In this document: one piece after another, positions 1-6,241 of the stretch
How positions within the stretch are numbered: position 1 is the stretch's first letter
How the letters are laid out: each line of letters starts with the position of its first letter
Assembly: GCA_034002405.1 (NCBI GenBank)
Contig: JAVFAS010000038.1
Coordinates: 1 to 33,616, forward strand
Direction: 5' to 3'
DNA: 33,616 nt
Origin: SZUA-365 sp034002405
Lineage (GTDB): Bacteria; Bacteroidota; Ignavibacteria; SZUA-365
Translations under genes and position numbers: made by a program
The notes under the pieces: model-generated
Told to the model about the DNA's origin: nothing
The model's database searches: none
The model's input: the letters and a program-made list of their open reading frames with translations, nothing else

Positions 1-2
1 AA

Positions 3-134
3 GTGCGCCGCTTCACGCTCCTCGACCAGCCCTTCACCATCGAAAACGGCGAGATGACCCCCAGCATGAAGCTCCGCCGCAAGGCCATCGAGGAGCGCTA
101 TGGCGATTTGATCGAGGCGATGTACCGCACGTAA
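3..134 (+). CDS. Long-chain acyl-CoA ligase, C-terminal end (partial)
   Basis: Only the last 43 codons are present; the gene begins before the window. The frame reads VRRFTLLDQPFTIENGEMTP and continues with SMKLRRKAIEERYGDLIEAM before TAA. This is the usual end of AMP-forming long-chain fatty-acid CoA ligases (FadD15/FACL type): a gE(m/l)TPt(l/m)K(l/v)RRk stretch holding the C-terminal domain lysine, then a short helix ending in 'YxdLIeaMY'. These enzymes activate fatty acids with ATP and CoA. The tail matches the family well, but substrate range cannot be judged from it. The stop is followed directly by a strong inverted repeat that may end transcription. Confidence 0.8.
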   Translation: MRRFTLLDQPFTIENGEMTPSMKLRRKAIEERYGDLIEAMYRT

Positions 135-239
135 GCGCGTAAGCCGCCGCAGGCGGCTTACGCGCGCTGTACGCCGTACGCCGTAAGCCAGACAGCTTAT
201 GGCGTATCTCTTACGGTACGGCGCGCGGGCCGAAGGCCC
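135..239. repeat. Cluster of three hairpin-forming inverted repeats
   Basis: Three inverted repeats lie back to back between the ligase stop and the nuo promoter. The first is a perfect 14-bp stem, GCGCGTAAGCCGCC (135-148), with a 3-nt loop and its exact complement at 152-165. The second pairs 177-188 with 195-206 (12 bp, one G-U pair). The third is GGGCC-GAA-GGCCC at 227-239. Parts of the second element also complement CTTACGGTACGGCGCGC (about 210-226), so alternative folds are possible. There is no T run after any stem, so it is not a standard intrinsic terminator. It resembles REP-like intergenic palindromes, but no second copy is visible in the window. Confidence 0.6.
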
Positions 240-255
240 ACGCATTACGCCGGCG

Positions 256-284
256 TTGTTGATCTTCCGGTTTTTCCCTACATT
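256..284 (+). promoter_or_regulatory. Candidate promoter of the nuo operon
   Basis: TTGTTG (256-261), a 17-nt spacer, then TACATT (279-284). Transcription would begin near 291, leaving a leader of about 30 nt before the nuoA ATG at 320. The match to TTGACA/TATAAT is moderate, but spacing and position fit. No convincing Shine-Dalgarno sequence is seen before nuoA. Confidence 0.4.
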
Positions 285-319
285 ACTTCCTTGACGATAA
301 CAACGATCGTACTCCCATC

Positions 320-676
320 ATGATCGAAAGCTACATTCCCATCCTCCTCATCCTCGGCGTGGCCGTGATTTTCGGCGTCGTGTCGGCGAATCTCTCGTGG
401 CTGCTCGGACCCCAGCGTCCCTACCGCGAGAAATACACCACGTACGAGAGCGGTGTCGACCCGGTGTCGACGGCGCATTACCGTTTCTCGGTCAAGTATT
501 ACATGGTGGCGCTGTCCTTCATCATTTTCGACATCGAAGTCGTGTTCATGTATCCCTGGGCTGTCCGCTTCCGGGAACTTGGGTGGACGGGCTTTGTCGT
601 GATGATGGTCTTCGTCGTCGTGCTCGCTGTCGGCTTTATCTACGAATTGAAGAAAGGAGCCCTGCGATGGGATTAG
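320..676 (+). CDS. nuoA: NADH-quinone oxidoreductase subunit A
   Basis: This 118-residue membrane subunit of respiratory complex I sits near the quinone channel at the joint between the peripheral and membrane arms. Three hydrophobic helices lie at about residues 5-27, 58-80 and 90-112. The loop between helices 1 and 2 carries YESGVDP, the family's conserved YE(C/S)G segment, with Ser where many homologues have Cys. The start of helix 2 carries the FDIE motif (ALSFIIFDIEVVF), the diagnostic acidic pair of NuoA/ND3. Length is normal for the family. It overlaps nuoB by 10 nt, which supports co-translation, and is first in a nuoABCDEF run. Confidence 0.95.
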   Translation: MIESYIPILLILGVAVIFGVVSANLSWLLGPQRPYREKYTTYESGVDPVSTAHYRFSVKYYMVALSFIIFDIEVVFMYPWAVRFRELGWTGFVVMMVFVVVLAVGFIYELKKGALRWD

Positions 677-1173
677 AATCCGCCCTGGGCGAGGGATATC
701 TCACCACCAAGCTCGATGCGCTGATCAGCTGGGCGCGGAAGAATTCCCTGTGGCCCATGCCGATGGGACTCTCCTGCTGTGCCATCGAACTGATGTCCGC
801 CGGCGATCCGCGGCATGATATCTCACGCTTCGGCATGGAAGTCATGCGCTTCTCGCCGCGGCAGTCGGATGTGATGATCGTGGCCGGCACGGTCACCTAC
901 AAGATGGCGCATGTCGTGCGCAAGATCTACGACCAGATGGCCGAACCGCGCTGGGTTGTCGCGATGGGCGCCTGTGCCTCGTCGGGCGGCATGTTCCGCA
1001 GCTACTCGGTCGTGCAGGGCATCGATCAGTTCCTCCCCGTCGATGTGTTCACGTCCGGCTGTCCCCCGCGTCCGGAAAATCTCTTCCACGCGCTGATCGA
1101 ACTGCAGAAGAAAGTCGACCGCTCGAGCGTGCTCGACTACCGTGACCGAAAGGAATCGATCATCATCCCGTAA
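667..1173 (+). CDS. nuoB: NADH-quinone oxidoreductase subunit B
   Basis: This 168-residue subunit holds cluster N2, the [4Fe-4S] centre that passes electrons to quinone. All four ligands are visible: tandem Cys37-Cys38 in GLSCCAIE, Cys103 in MGACASSGG and Cys132 in TSGCPPRPE. The ATG at 667 gives an N-terminus (MGLESALGEG) typical of the family and lies inside the nuoA 3' end (10-nt overlap). A longer upstream reading in the same frame only translates nuoA out of frame. The length is close to the family norm. It works with NuoD to form the quinone pocket. Confidence 0.96.
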   Translation: MGLESALGEGYLTTKLDALISWARKNSLWPMPMGLSCCAIELMSAGDPRHDISRFGMEVMRFSPRQSDVMIVAGTVTYKMAHVVRKIYDQMAEPRWVVAMGACASSGGMFRSYSVVQGIDQFLPVDVFTSGCPPRPENLFHALIELQKKVDRSSVLDYRDRKESIIIP

Positions 1174-1224
1174 CCACGCCTGCCGACGCGGCCGCGCGGC
1201 GGCGGGAATGTCCCCCCGAAGCAC

Positions 1225-1719
1225 ATGAACAACACACTGCAGCAAATTGTCGACACTCTCCGCGAACGCTTCGGCGCGCATGTGGAGGAAGTGCGCGAGT
1301 TCCGCGACGACGTGATCGTCGTCGTCGACCGCGAGGTGATCGTGGACGTGGCCACCTGGCTGCGCGACAACGAATCCTGCCCGTTCCCGCTCTGCGAGGA
1401 TGTGTTCGGCATCGATGCCTGGACGCGCAAGAAGCGTTTCGAGGTGAACTACCATTTCCTTTCCCTCGCCTGCAAGCTCCGCATCCATCTGAAAGTGCGC
1501 GTCGAGGAAAACGATCCCGCCGTGCCGTCCATCACCGGCGTGTATCCGGGGGCGGGATGGTACGAGCGCGAGACCTTCGACATGTACGGGATCACGTTCC
1601 CCGGTCATCGTGACCTGCGCCGTGCCTACATGCCCGAGGATTTCGAATACCATCCGCTGCGCAAGGATTATCCGCTGATGGGCATTCCCGGCGCGATCCC
1701 GCTGCCGAAACGAGGTTAG
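1225..1719 (+). CDS. nuoC: NADH-quinone oxidoreductase subunit C
   Basis: A 164-residue peripheral-arm subunit (30-kDa subunit family) with no cofactor. It packs against NuoD. The C-terminal signature ERETFDMYGITFPGH from about residue 114, followed by LRRAYMPEDFEYHPLRKDYP, is the diagnostic 30-kDa motif (ERE.fDm.Gi.f.gHpdlrRil.pddweghPLRKdyP). It is a stand-alone gene, not fused to nuoD as in E. coli. The 51-nt gap after nuoB has no obvious structure, and nuoD begins 3 nt after the stop. Confidence 0.94.
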   Translation: MNNTLQQIVDTLRERFGAHVEEVREFRDDVIVVVDREVIVDVATWLRDNESCPFPLCEDVFGIDAWTRKKRFEVNYHFLSLACKLRIHLKVRVEENDPAVPSITGVYPGAGWYERETFDMYGITFPGHRDLRRAYMPEDFEYHPLRKDYPLMGIPGAIPLPKRG

Positions 1720-1722
1720 CAC

Positions 1723-3027
1723 ATGAGCGACACCAATACCGTTCCGCACGATTACTACGATATTCCGGTGGTTGCCGACCAGCTGCCGCCGAAGGAAAAG
1801 CGCACGAAGCTGTTGCAGGCGCTGCTTGACATGGATCCCGACCTGTCGTTCGACGATCCGCTCGAAAACGACATGGTACTCAACATGGGACCGTCGCATC
1901 CCGCCACGCACGGCGTGCTGCGCATCCTTCTCCGTCTCGACGGCGAAACCATCGTCAGCGCCATGCCCGAACTCGGGTACCTCCACCGCGGCTACGAGAA
2001 GATCGCCGAGAACGAATCGTATCATGAGTTCATCACCCACACCGACCGTCTCGACTACCTGCAGCCGGTGCACAACAACGTCGGCTATATCCTCGCCGTC
2101 GAGAAGCTGCTTGGCATCGAGGCGCCGCCGCGGGCGCAGTACATCCGCACCCTGCTGGGCGAACTGGCGCGCATCTCGTCGCATCTGGTCGGCTTCGGCG
2201 TGATGGCGATGGATGTGGGCGCGATGACGTTGCTGCTCTGGTGCTTCCGTGAGCGCGAGAAAATCCATGACATTTTCGATCTCGTCGTGGGCGCGCGCTT
2301 CACCACCAGCTACACGCGCATCGGCGGCGTGGCGCAGGATATCACCGACGAGGGACTCGCGGCCATCCGCGCCTTCATCGCGCAGTTTCCCGAGCGCCTC
2401 GACGAAGGCGAGCGCCTGCTCAACCGCAATCGCATCTTCTTCGACCGCTGCCGCAACACCGGCGTGATCTCGGCCGCCGACGCCCTGGCTATCGGACTGA
2501 CAGGTCCGAATCTTCGCGGTTCCGGCGTGCCGCTCGACCTGCGGCGCGACATGCCGTATCTCGTCTACGACCAGCTCGATTTCGACGTAATCACCGAGAC
2601 CGAGGGCGACTCGCTCGCGCGCTACTACGTGCGCCTGCGGGAGATGAAGGAAAGCGTCAAGCTCGTACGCCAGTGTCTCGAGAAAATCCCGCAGGGTTCG
2701 GTGCACGCGCATGAACCCAAGAAAGTCCTTCCCCGCAAGGAGCGCATCTATACACGGATGGAAGAGCTGATCCACGACTTCATGATCATCAACCACGGTG
2801 TCAACCCGCCGGTGGGCGAGGTGTATCACGCCATCGAATCGTCGAAGGGTCAGCTCGGTTTCCACATCGTCAGCCGCGGCGAGGCGCATCCATGGCGGAT
2901 GAAAATCCGCTCGCCGTCCTTCTGCAACCTGCAGGCGCTGTCCATGCTGCTCAAGGGACACCTGCTCTCCGATATTCTCGCCGTGCTCGGCAGCCTCGAT
3001 CCCGTCATGGGCGAGGCGGACAAATAA
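1723..3027 (+). CDS. nuoD: NADH-quinone oxidoreductase subunit D
   Basis: A 434-residue, 49-kDa-type subunit that lines the quinone site with NuoB and is related to the large subunit of [NiFe] hydrogenases without the metal. The MGPSHPATHG loop places His59 and His63 in the family's quinone-contacting position. HRGYEKIAEN and QPVHNNVGY also match, and the protein ends in the conserved LDPVMGEADK. There is an N-terminal extension of about 45 residues before the core, modestly longer than in E. coli-type proteins. It starts 3 nt after the nuoC stop, with GAGG upstream of the ATG. Confidence 0.96.
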   Translation: MSDTNTVPHDYYDIPVVADQLPPKEKRTKLLQALLDMDPDLSFDDPLENDMVLNMGPSHPATHGVLRILLRLDGETIVSAMPELGYLHRGYEKIAENESYHEFITHTDRLDYLQPVHNNVGYILAVEKLLGIEAPPRAQYIRTLLGELARISSHLVGFGVMAMDVGAMTLLLWCFREREKIHDIFDLVVGARFTTSYTRIGGVAQDITDEGLAAIRAFIAQFPERLDEGERLLNRNRIFFDRCRNTGVISAADALAIGLTGPNLRGSGVPLDLRRDMPYLVYDQLDFDVITETEGDSLARYYVRLREMKESVKLVRQCLEKIPQGSVHAHEPKKVLPRKERIYTRMEELIHDFMIINHGVNPPVGEVYHAIESSKGQLGFHIVSRGEAHPWRMKIRSPSFCNLQALSMLLKGHLLSDILAVLGSLDPVMGEADK

Positions 3028-3045
3028 CCAACGCAACGCAAGCCG

Positions 3046-3519
3046 ATGTTTACCGAAGAAGAACTCAAGCAAGTCGAAGAAATCCGCTCGCACTATCCGA
3101 CGAATCTCGCCGCGGTGATGGGCGTGCTGCACATGTACCAGGACAAATACGGCATCGTCGACGAAGCGGGCATCACCTACGTGGCGAAGTTGATCGATGT
3201 GCCCGAGGAAAACGTGCTCGGCGTGGCGACGTTTTATGAAATGTATCACCAGCACAAGACCGGGAAATACAAACTGCAGGTGTGCACGAACGTCTCCTGC
3301 ATGCTGTGCGATTCCGACATGGTGCTGAAGACGATCAAGGACAAGATCGGCATCGGCATCGGCGAGATCACCGACGACGGCCTCTTCTCGGTGCACGAGG
3401 TCGAGTGCCTCGGTTCCTGCGGCACGGCGCCCGTGCTGTCGCTCAACAAGCAGTATCACGAAAACCTGACTCCCGAAAAGATCACCACCCTCATCGACAC
3501 GCTGAAGGCGCAGGGCTGA
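3046..3519 (+). CDS. nuoE: NADH-quinone oxidoreductase subunit E (24-kDa type)
   Basis: A 157-residue thioredoxin-fold subunit that binds the [2Fe-2S] cluster N1a in the NADH-dehydrogenase module. The four ligands are Cys80 and Cys85 (VCTNVSC) and Cys121 and Cys125 (CLGSCGTAP), with normal family spacing. An N-terminal helical region (residues 1-45) and the VATFYEMYH segment also fit. It follows nuoD by 18 nt and precedes nuoF, its direct partner in the complex. Confidence 0.95.
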   Translation: MFTEEELKQVEEIRSHYPTNLAAVMGVLHMYQDKYGIVDEAGITYVAKLIDVPEENVLGVATFYEMYHQHKTGKYKLQVCTNVSCMLCDSDMVLKTIKDKIGIGIGEITDDGLFSVHEVECLGSCGTAPVLSLNKQYHENLTPEKITTLIDTLKAQG

Positions 3520-3555
3520 GGGCCGGCCCCGCCCCGCCGCATTCGAGTAGCAACC

Positions 3556-4812
3556 ATGATCGACTATCAGCCCTATATCCTCCCGAACATCCCCGACCTT
3601 CACCGCATCGACGTGTACGAACAGCACGGCGGCTACGCGCGCATCCGCACGGCGCTGGGCATGCAGCCCACCGCGGTGATCGACATCGTCAAGGCCTCGG
3701 GCCTGCGCGGCCGCGGCGGCGCGGCCTTCCCGACGGGATTGAAGTGGACGTTCATGCCGCAGCAGGGCGACAAGCCCAGCTACCTTTGCGTCAACGGTGA
3801 CGAGTCCGAACCCGGATCGTTCAAGGACCGGCAGATCTTCGAATTCAATCCGCATCTGATGATCGAGGGCATTCTCATCGCGGGCTATGCGCTGCGCATC
3901 AAGGCTGCCTACATCTACATTCGCGGCGAGTATGAAACCTGGGTGCGGATGGTGGAGAAGGCCGTGGCCGATGCCTATGCCAAGGGCTATGTCGGCGAGA
4001 AAATGAAAGAGACCTTCGGCACCGACTACGCACTCGACATCTACGTGCACCGCGGCGCGGGTGCCTATATCTGCGGCGAGGAGAGTTCGTTGATGAACTC
4101 GATCGAGGGCAAGCGTCCCTATCCCCGGGTCAAGCCGCCGTTCCCCGCGCAGGTAGGACTCTGGGGCTGTCCGACCACGATCAACAACGTCGAGACCATC
4201 GCCAACGTCCCGATGATCATCGAGAAAGGGGCGGACTGGTTCAAATCCATCGGCGCGGAGAAGCATCCGGGTCCCATTCTGTACGGCATCTCCGGCCATG
4301 TCAACAAGCCCGGCGTGTACGAACTTCCCACCGGCATGCTTCTGACCGAGCTGATTCACGATGTCGCCGGCGGTGTGCGTGGCGGGAAGAAGATCAAGAT
4401 GGTCATTCCGGGCGGCTCGTCGATGCCCCCGCTGCGCGGCGACCAGCTCGAGGGCGTGCGCATGGACGCCGATTCCCTCAAGGAAGTCGGCTCGGCCATC
4501 GGCACCGCGGGCATCATGGTGATGGACGAGGACACCGATCTGCTGCGCGTGCTCACGCGCATCACGCACTTCTACAAAGTCGAATCCTGCGGCCAATGCA
4601 CCCCCTGCCGCGAAGGCACGGGCTGGATGCTCAAGGTATTCAACCGCATGCTCGCGGGCGAGGGCGAATCAAAGGACCTCGACCTCCTGCATTCCGTCGC
4701 CAACAACATCGAAGGCAACACCGTCTGCGCCCTCGGCGACGCCGCCGCCTGGCCGGTGAAATTCACCATCGAGCGATTCCGCGCCGAACTCGAGGCCGAG
4801 CTGAAGCGCTAG
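3556..4812 (+). CDS. nuoF: NADH-quinone oxidoreductase subunit F (NADH/FMN subunit)
   Basis: A 418-residue subunit that oxidises NADH, holds FMN and passes electrons to cluster N3. The glycine-rich GLRGRGGAAFPTGLKW segment near residue 50 is the NADH/FMN-binding signature. CGEESSLMNSIEG is the second conserved block. Cys345, Cys348 and Cys351 (SCGQCTPCREG) with Cys391 (NTVCALGD) bind the [4Fe-4S] cluster. Length is standard. It is the last gene of the nuo run: nuoG does not follow, and an intrinsic terminator lies about 85 nt downstream, so the remaining complex I genes must be elsewhere. Confidence 0.96.
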   Translation: MIDYQPYILPNIPDLHRIDVYEQHGGYARIRTALGMQPTAVIDIVKASGLRGRGGAAFPTGLKWTFMPQQGDKPSYLCVNGDESEPGSFKDRQIFEFNPHLMIEGILIAGYALRIKAAYIYIRGEYETWVRMVEKAVADAYAKGYVGEKMKETFGTDYALDIYVHRGAGAYICGEESSLMNSIEGKRPYPRVKPPFPAQVGLWGCPTTINNVETIANVPMIIEKGADWFKSIGAEKHPGPILYGISGHVNKPGVYELPTGMLLTELIHDVAGGVRGGKKIKMVIPGGSSMPPLRGDQLEGVRMDADSLKEVGSAIGTAGIMVMDEDTDLLRVLTRITHFYKVESCGQCTPCREGTGWMLKVFNRMLAGEGESKDLDLLHSVANNIEGNTVCALGDAAAWPVKFTIERFRAELEAELKR

Positions 4813-4897
4813 CGTTTCTCACAAACGCGGCAGCGGTCGCAAGAGCAAGCGTCCGCGAGCGGATGCGGACATTCGTGAAAAATATCGGGAATAATAG

Positions 4898-4925
4898 AAC
4901 GGAAAGTTTGCCTTTCCGTTTTTTT
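4898..4925 (+). terminator. Rho-independent terminator after nuoF
   Basis: A perfect 9-bp stem pairs AACGGAAAG (4898-4906) with CTTTCCGTT (4912-4920) around a 5-nt loop, and runs into a T tract at 4919-4925. This is the clearest intrinsic terminator in the window. The 341-nt gene-free stretch 4813-5153 contains this terminator and the promoter at 5020-5048; nothing else convincing was seen there. Confidence 0.88.
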
Positions 4926-5019
4926 CTTCCTGTTTATCAGTCGCGGAGGGTGCCCGCGGAAGGGGTCGGTGAGGAGGGTCCCGGGTCAATGCGATCCGGG
5001 CAGGCACATTGTGCGGAAG

Positions 5020-5048
5020 TTGACAGGTACGCTAATATTCCGTATACT
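5020..5048 (+). promoter_or_regulatory. Strong promoter before the secreted-protein block
   Basis: TTGACA (5020-5025), a 17-nt spacer, and TATACT (5043-5048): a perfect -35, optimal spacing and a near-perfect -10. The -10 continues as TATACTTT, which also resembles the Bacteroidota TAnnTTTG box. Transcription would begin near 5055, giving a leader of about 100 nt before the ATG at 5154. That ATG has AAGGA at 5143-5147, six bases upstream. Confidence 0.7.
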
Positions 5049-5131
5049 TTAATCCGAATCTCCAGATATCGTTCTCCCGGACTTCCCGTCTGCCAAGCGC
5101 ATCGATCACATACAGATGCCATTTCAACATC

Positions 5132-6223
5132 ATGCACAGACCAAGGAACGGAGATGAAAAAAATACATCATGCTCTTATTCTGTTCTGGAGGGGGTAATC
5201 CTCGCCACCGCATCGTGTATGGCTCAGCAGCCTGACACTACCCGCTTCGTTGACACTACCCGCTTCGTTGACACGACCACTCTTCGGGTGGCGGTCCTGC
5301 TCGTGCAGTTCGCCGATCACGCCACGAATCCCGATGCGCGCGGAAGTTTCGGGTTCTCACTTCCTCCCGCGCTCGATACAATCGAGAACAAGTACCGCTA
5401 CGGCGAGTACTGGAACATCTTCTTTCAAGCCTCGGGACCGGTCATCCATCCTGAGAACGATTTTCCCAACGTATACTCCGTCGGCAAAAAGGGCTTCTTC
5501 CAATATGGAAGCCTGCGCCGGTATCTCGAGGACAATAGCTTCGGACTGAAGACCATCGTGCCCTACCGGGCTTGGAGCGCATCGAGCGGGCTGATCAATC
5601 CAGTAATTCCCGATACCAGCGGGGATCCCAACCGGGCGATCGTCCGCTGGCTGACGATCGATTCCACGAAACGGCAGACGTGGAATCCGACTCCCCTACC
5701 GACGTTCGCATCTCCCGCTGCGTTAGGGCGATTCGCCATCGCCACGGCGATCGATTCGTTCGCGGTTGCCTGGGACAGTCTCGATGTGGTTTTGCTGCTT
5801 TACGCAGGTGTGAATCACTTCTCGTATTCCACGCCGGGGATATACCGCGATACCACGCGCACGGTGAGTTTCGCGATTACCAGCGAGCGGGCCTCAACCG
5901 ACTTTACGGGCATCACCACCTTCGCACCTCCGCGGGTGATCTGGCACGAGTTTCTGCACAGTGTGCTTGATGCGCAGGATTTGCATCACATGAATGACCA
6001 ATTCATCCAGCAATCAAAGCTTTGCAACGGGGTCGGTCATTTTTCAATCATGGGTGATAATTCACATCTCGGTGCATACACTCCAGAGATGCTCGACCCG
6101 TGGCACCGGTTGCGCAGGGGATGGTTGCGATATTATGTGCCAGGGGCCCGATTCGATTCGCTCGACCTGCGAACCCCGCTCGACACCACGAACTTTCACC
6201 TGCCGATCGTCGAGGAGCGCTGA
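5132..6223 (+). CDS. M6-like metalloprotease, N-terminal fragment
   Basis: This is the open frame before the TGA. The nominal ATG at 5132 has no ribosome site; the natural start is probably 5154 in another frame (see the pseudogene entry). The mature part begins after AQQ, with a duplicated DTTRFV. The zinc motif HEFLH is at 5945-5959, followed by a D within LDAQDL, then GHFSIMGDNSHLGAYTPEML and a DPWHRLRRGWL segment. The last two match the M6 pattern in which a 'sIMg' turn precedes 'p..l.pw.r...GWl'. The spacing from HExxH to the third ligand differs by one residue from immune inhibitor A, and the usual Gly is Leu, so this is a divergent member. By itself the fragment would lack the end of the catalytic domain. 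Confidence 0.6.
   Translation: MHRPRNGDEKNTSCSYSVLEGVILATASCMAQQPDTTRFVDTTRFVDTTTLRVAVLLVQFADHATNPDARGSFGFSLPPALDTIENKYRYGEYWNIFFQASGPVIHPENDFPNVYSVGKKGFFQYGSLRRYLEDNSFGLKTIVPYRAWSASSGLINPVIPDTSGDPNRAIVRWLTIDSTKRQTWNPTPLPTFASPAALGRFAIATAIDSFAVAWDSLDVVLLLYAGVNHFSYSTPGIYRDTTRTVSFAITSERASTDFTGITTFAPPRVIWHEFLHSVLDAQDLHHMNDQFIQQSKLCNGVGHFSIMGDNSHLGAYTPEMLDPWHRLRRGWLRYYVPGARFDSLDLRTPLDTTNFHLPIVEER
5233..5274 (+). repeat. 18-bp tandem repeat encoding DTTRFV
   Basis: TGACACTACCCGCTTCGT occurs twice without change (5233-5250 and 5251-5268), followed by TGACAC of a third copy. It encodes DTTRFV-DTTRFV-DTT just after the signal peptide. The unit length is a multiple of three, so copy-number change would not shift the frame. 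Perfect identity suggests recent slippage. Confidence 0.9.
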
Positions 6224-6241
6224 AACGGAGAAGCGCCGTAT

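Noticed and set aside
823..4596. A 1257-codon open frame on the minus strand across nuo
   Set aside because: It lies antisense to six clearly conserved nuo genes, is rich in His/Arg/Asp/Val as expected from the complement of GC-biased codons, and has no recognisable domain.
6221..6223. TGA read as selenocysteine
   Set aside because: The position is not a known catalytic site of M6 proteases, no selenoprotein-type hairpin was identified after it, and the gene has a second, independent lesion.
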